64,000 nt of DNA from Lichenostomus cassidix (lineage: Eukaryota > Chordata > Aves > Passeriformes > Meliphagidae): assembly GCA_008360975.2 (NCBI GenBank), contig CM039210.1:9612293-9676292 (forward strand). Reading direction: 5' to 3'. The notes beneath the pieces are model-generated. The model saw only the letters and a program-made list of their open reading frames with translations, searched no databases and was not told the DNA's origin. The position numbers and the translations under genes were made by a program. Positions within the stretch are counted from its first letter, which is position 1; each line of letters starts with the position of its first letter. Positions 59,250-64,000 of this stretch are shown in pieces.

Positions 59250-60855
59250 GCTATTCATGTCTATGGTCTGGGGCAACACTGAAGCATTTTTCCACATTGA
59301 ATGTATTAAACCATATAATTGCATAAAGCTTAGTCATGTCAAGAGCAAGTGTCAGGTTCTGCACCCGGGATGGAATAATCTTGGCTATATGAACAAATTG
59401 AGGGAAGAGACACTGGAGAGCAGCCCCATGGAAAGAGATCTGGTGGTTTGGGTGGATGGCAAGTTAAATATGAGTCAGCAGTGTGCCCTGGCAGCCAAAA
59501 GGTCCAACTGTGTCCATGGGTGCATCAAGCACAGCATAACTAGCCTGTCAAGGAAGATGATTCTCCCACTCTACACTGCACTGGTGCAGCCCCACCTTGA
59601 GTATTGTGTGCAGTTTTGGATGCCTCAGTATAAGAAGGATATCAAACTGTGTCCAGAAGAGGGTTGTGGTGGTGGATGAGACCACCTTGGGAACTGCCGA
59701 GGGGCCGGGTTGTCCCATGACAGCAGGGATTCGCTGGTGGGAGAAATCCTAAGATCTGAATACACCCCTTGGGAATAAGATGGTCCCTCCCCAGACCATA
59801 TAAATCCTCCTATGTTGCTTGGCTGTAACCTAACCCCTGGCTCCATCCCTCCCTTCTCCCCATTGGTTGTGGTGTTCCCCCTGCCTTCTCTCCCCTGACC
59901 CTCAGATGATCCTTATATCTAGGGATACCTGGGGTCCATCTTTCTCTTTCACCCTGGAACCCTTCAGAATAAAGAGCTCTGAAATGTCCAGCTGATTGAG
60001 TGCCCTGAGTTCTTTGTCTCTGGTAATGCATGAGCTATCCAGCTCCCTGGGTGAGTGAGAATCTGTGCCTTACACCGGTTCGGGTGTGAGAAGGGTCCTT
60101 CTGTACAGCACCAGAGCAGTGCTGGCCGGAGTGATCTCACAATTGCTTTAGAGACACTTTTGGTTAACACAGAGGCCTGTTCCACCCCTCCTCCAACCCA
60201 CTGCATTAGAGGGTGACCAAGATGGTGAAAGCCCTCAAGAGAAGGACTTATGAGGAGTGGCTGAGGTCACTTGGTTTGTTCAGCAAAGAGAAGACAAGGA
60301 CAAGGGGTGACCTCATCTCAGTCTACAACTTCCCCCTGTGCTTGGCACTGGTGAGGCCACACCTTGAGTACTATGTCCAGTTCTGGGTCCCTCAATTCAG
60401 GAAGGACACTGAGGTGCTGGAGCATGTCCAGAGAGAGACAACAAAGCTGGTAAAGGGTCTGGAGCACAAGTCTTATGAGGAGCTGGCAGTGTTTAGCCTT
60501 GAGAAAAGGAGGCTCAGGGGAGACCTTATTGCTCTCTACAACTCCCTGAAAGGAGGTTGTAGCCAGCTGCCTCTTCTCCCAGGCAGCTAGGGACAGGACA
60601 AGAGGACATAGCCTCAAGCTGTGCTAAGGGAGGTTCATGTTGGACATTACGAGGAATTTCTTCACAGAAAGGGTGATTACACATTGGAATGGACTTCCCA
60701 GGGAGGTGGTGGATTCACCATCCCTGGAGGTGTTTAGGGAAAGACTGGATGTGGCACTTAGTGCCATAGTCTAGTCGACATGGTGGTGTTAAGTCATAAG
60801 TTGGATTCAATGATCTCAGATGTCTTTTCCAACGTAGTTGATTCTGTGATTCCTC
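59250..60855 (+). mobile_element. CR1 LINE 3' part, split by a solo LTR
   Basis: ORF2 C-terminal text is at 59257-59663 (LVVWVDGKLNMSQQCALAAK, LYTALVQPHLEYC) and resumes at 60208 ('gtgaccaagatggtgaaagc'). It includes an apparent internal repeat of the 'ctggtgaggccacaccttga' region and a CR1 tail at about 60850. Confidence 0.88.
59664..60207 (+). mobile_element. solo LTR in CR1, with 6-bp duplication
   Basis: This 544-bp element is flanked by AGAGGG (59658-59663 and 60208-60213). Its removal rejoins the CR1 word 'agaagagggtgaccaag'. 'ccatataaatcc' (about 59797) and 'cagaataaagagc' (about 59968) are TATA and polyadenylation candidates. Its terminal TG/CA are mutated. Confidence 0.85.
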
Positions 60856-61172
60856 AAGAAGGGCAGTGGAGGGGGATGTGCTGATCTCTCTCTGGTAACC
60901 AGCAATAGGACACGAGGAAATGGAAAGAAGCTGCGTCAGGGGAAGTTCATATTGGACATTATAAAAAGGTTCTTCACTGAGAGGGTGGTCACTCACTGAA
61001 ACAGGACCCCCAAGGAAGTGGTCACAGCAGTATGCTTGTCAGAGTTTAAGGAGTGTCTGGACAATGCTCTTAGCCATATGATTTAGTTTTAGGTAGTCCT
61101 AAAAGCAGCAGGGAGTTGGACTCGGTGATGCTTATTGGTCCCTTTTAACTTGAGATATTCTATGATGCTATG
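60856..61172 (+). mobile_element. CR1 LINE 3' end, second copy
   Basis: 'ggaaatggaaagaagctgcg', 'ttcatattggacattataaa', and a tail near 'tattctatgatgctatg'. Confidence 0.8.
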
Positions 61173-61384
61173 TGTGGCATGGAGAGAAAGTAAACAAGGA
61201 AAAATAGCTTGCTCCCTCTTCTGAAATGAGAACAAGGACCATTGGGTGTCATGCACCCCATGACATGATGGGTGCTGAAATTCTGTGAAGGTTGCTAAGT
61301 TTTTTAAAAAATGATTATTCTGAGGGTTGTTAATGCAAAGACATTGCATCTGTCTCAAAAAGTACTTGACCCACAGGTTGCTGG

Positions 61385-61676
61385 AAGGTAGGGAAATATC
61401 CCAGGCAAATAGTGATAGGAGAAGGGGAAATGGCCTCAAGTTGTGCCAGGGGAGGTTCAGGTTGGATATTAGGAAAAATTTCTTCACTAAAAGAATGGTT
61501 AAGCATTGGAACAAGCTCCCCAGGAAAGTGGTGGAGTCACCATCCCTGAAAGTGTTCAAAAAATGAGTAGACATGGCACTTCACAATATGGTTTAGTGGT
61601 GGTGTTTGGTTGAAGATTAGACTTGGTGATCTTGGAGGTCTTTTCCAACCTTAATGATTCTATGATTCTATCATGT
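61385..61676 (+). mobile_element. CR1 LINE 3' end, third copy
   Basis: 'aaggggaaatggcctcaag', 'ttcaggttggatattagga', and a tail 'atgattctatgattcta'. Confidence 0.88.
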
Positions 61677-61695
61677 ATGCTCTTTCTCTAGCATC

Positions 61696-62246
61696 TGTTG
61701 TGGTTCTGGGTGGCTTTGCACGGTGATATGGCAAGCCACAGGCCTTACCAGAGAGCGTCTCAGCCCAGCCCGGGTCAGCGCCTCAGTGCCCCCACATCTT
61801 CCTTCTGAAGGCTGGTCACTGCGCTTACACCAGCCGGGGTTCCAAAGGCTAGCTCTGGTTTTGCCTGCTTCTCGCAATGCGGCGGTGGTAAAGGAGGTGA
61901 GAAGGATCTATGCATGGTGACCACAGAACCTGTTTATTCACATGATCACCAGAGGCCAAAGACCTCCCAGAGGCCAAGACCCCCTAGATGCAAAGACCTC
62001 CTGTGCAAAGATGCATAATGGTGAAGGATCAGGGGTTTTCTATAGAAACAGGAGGGCGGGGACAGCACACTGGCCCAGTGGTCTCTGGACACAGGGGCAG
62101 TACATGGGCAGAGTTAGGGTACAGGAACCAATAGGGAAAACCCGAGGGAGTGGCCAGGGCCAGGGGCGGGAAAGGGAGCACAATATGAGAAGGGTTGACA
62201 TATAAGGAAGAAAAGGGGTGGGGAAACTGCAGTTTGTATCACAACA
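61696..62246 (-). mobile_element. solo LTR near the right end
   Basis: This 551-bp element runs from TGTTGTGGTTCTGG to GTATCACAACA, flanked by AGCATC and TGCATC (6 bp with one change). 'cctgtttattcacatg' is a reversed polyadenylation region. Confidence 0.8.
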
Positions 62247-64000
62247 TGCATCTGCTGTTGATCACTGTTCAGTTCAGAGTATCTGGTTAAATTAAGCTTT
62301 GGTTGGACTCAATATGGCACTTCTTATGTTACATTAAGCACTTTCAATTGGCAATCAAAGGGTAGTGAAGATAGCCCTTAGAGACCAGCAAAACGGGGGA
62401 AAAACAGTTTTGGGGAATTCTTATTTTATTAATCTGATGTGAACTGTAGTAATTTTTAGGTGATTTTGTGCTGATGCTTCTAACCAATCTTAGAAGTTGC
62501 ATACTTTTAACACCAGTATTGGCTAAAGGATGACTGACTTTAGAAAAAATACATCAGCATAACAGTGTCAACTGGGCAGGTTTCTCTTTAACTGAAATAT
62601 TTTTGCAATCTGAGCCTAAAGGGAGTAGTTACACTATGTCAACACAAAGTTTTAGACTGTTTAGGGAGTGGGGTAAAATAAGTTTTGCTCTTTAAATTCA
62701 TGTCCCATGTTGATAAATTGGGCAAGGGAACACATTATCATTGGTTAATTTTAGTAAAGCTTACTATTCCATTACAAGCTGGTGATGCAACAATACAGGG
62801 CATCAAAACAAACTTTGACACATCTACATATGAAATTTTAATTTTTGTCCGTCCTATAGTTATAAAACCCTACATAGAAAGACTTTTTCAGGCCATATGA
62901 GATTTCCAGAGGAAAACCTTTTTTATACTGAATTATGAATTATGTGCCTATATATTAGACTACAGTGAGAAAAAAAATCCACATTACATAAGGCTGAGGA
63001 CTCATGAAAAAGAGGTTAAACAGTGAATGGGACAAGATTAACAAGAGAGAGAATAACCTTTTTACTTGTCAGGCTTTTCAGCTCTCAATTTTATAATGTT
63101 TCACAATATCTGATTGTTTATTGATATCCTAACTCCTTGAGTCAAAGGAATACATGAGAAACATTTATTTTTAAAGCAAGATTTAGTCATAATTCAGAAG
63201 AAAAGCTTGAAAACATGATCTGTATTCACCCAGAAGGCTCAGGCTGGGAATCCTTTTCTTCTAAATGAGGTTCATTTCAGCTAGAATATTTCTATTTAAT
63301 GTTTCTTATGATAATTGGAGTTCTTTGTGCAGCTCTTGTTTCAGAAAGTTAGCTTGACTGAAAGAATAGCAAGTTAAGACAGCCTATACATACATACATA
63401 CATATATACATTGCAGCATATGATACATTAATCTTTACACCAGTTATGTTAAGATGTGAAGGGGAATTAATTTGATGAAATACAAAAAAAACAAGTAGTC
63501 AAATAGGGGACCAGAGGTGCTGTGCAGCCTCTCCTGGATATTTTCAGGACTTAATGGGAGAGAACCCTGAGTAACCTGGTCTGACTTTACAGCTGACCCT
63601 GTGTGGTGGTTTTGATTAGCCCAAAACATCAGTAAAGTGTTTTTTAACATCTAAGAAAAATTTGGACTCTTCAGAAGCTGTTGTGGTAGGCTTGGGGAGG
63701 TGTCTGAGGGGTGGAGAGTGGCACAAAGATAGCTCTTGTGTGTCTTGAGTGAAAGTTTTGAAAGTTTTTACATCAAGTTCAGCAGAGCTAATCTCTGATA
63801 GCTCTGAAAGTGATAGACATGCTGCCGGCTAAGTTTGAGCTGTCTTGGTTTGAAAACAAACCAGTGGGAGATCACAAGTCAAGATTGAAATTAAAAATAA
63901 GTGAAATAATACAAGGAAAAACACTGACAAAGTCAGATACAACCTAACACCCTGTTAGGGTGGTAGTAGCAGTCCAACTGAAGTAGTCCAGTTGAAGCGG
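62247..64000. other. unassigned AT-rich sequence
   Basis: No exon, RNA gene or clear repeat is recognised. A short (TACA)n-like run is at about 63389-63410. The segment 63840-63990 has an LTR-like start ('tgtcttggtttgaaaac') that resembles the solo LTR at 20147, so another LTR may begin near 63842 and leave the window. Confidence 0.4.

Overview
The window looks like avian nuclear DNA, most likely from a songbird. It carries many CR1 LINE copies, a tRNA-Ile-derived SINE with a CR1-like tail (the TguSINE1 type), and bird-type ERVL, gamma-like and beta-like endogenous retroviruses (ERVs). One host gene is recognisable. It is a plus-strand, multi-exon copy of the E3 ubiquitin ligase RNF38, with six in-phase coding exons between 40837 and 53606. 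RNF38 is Z-linked in birds. The extreme ERV load and the uneven protein divergence (conserved RING, diverged proline-rich middle) suggest that this is the W-chromosome gametolog, but this is inference.

Layout. 1-10655: overlapping old LTRs, a C/T-rich minisatellite (1190-2222), CR1 copies (4385-5262, 5868-8224, 8728-9296) and a retroviral RT fragment. 10656-18825: a class I (gamma-like) provirus on the minus strand, with two nearly identical LTRs and a 4-bp target duplication, inserted inside an older LTR. 19386-28677: a second block of the same minisatellite, split by a beta-like provirus on the minus strand (20114-28153). That provirus has a tRNA-Trp-type primer site, three successive -1 reading frames (gag, pro, pol) and no env. 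Its 3' LTR is itself split by a solo LTR. 28678-32468: CR1 copies and an ERVL-type solo LTR. 32469-37652: a decayed plus-strand gamma-like provirus inside a CR1, with a 4-bp duplication. 37657-40542: CR1 and solo LTRs. 40837-53606: RNF38 exons, with introns full of solo LTRs, CR1 and a SINE. 54878-58950: an ERVL provirus with a 5-bp duplication, carrying further nested LTRs. 58951-64000: CR1 tails, two more solo LTRs, and sequence I do not recognise.

RNF38 is the only evident host gene. The first in-window exon starts in phase 0 directly after an acceptor, so upstream exons lie outside the window or are lost. The last exon, which normally encodes the final RING cysteine pair and the C-terminus, is not visible up to 64000. 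All retroviral genes seen carry stops, frameshifts or deletions and are annotated as pseudogenes. I saw no CRISPR array, operon or other prokaryotic feature, and nothing that clearly amounts to an undescribed system. The best leads are the diverged RNF38 copy with a possible intron-retained RING end, the organisation of the env-less beta-like provirus, and the recurring minisatellite.
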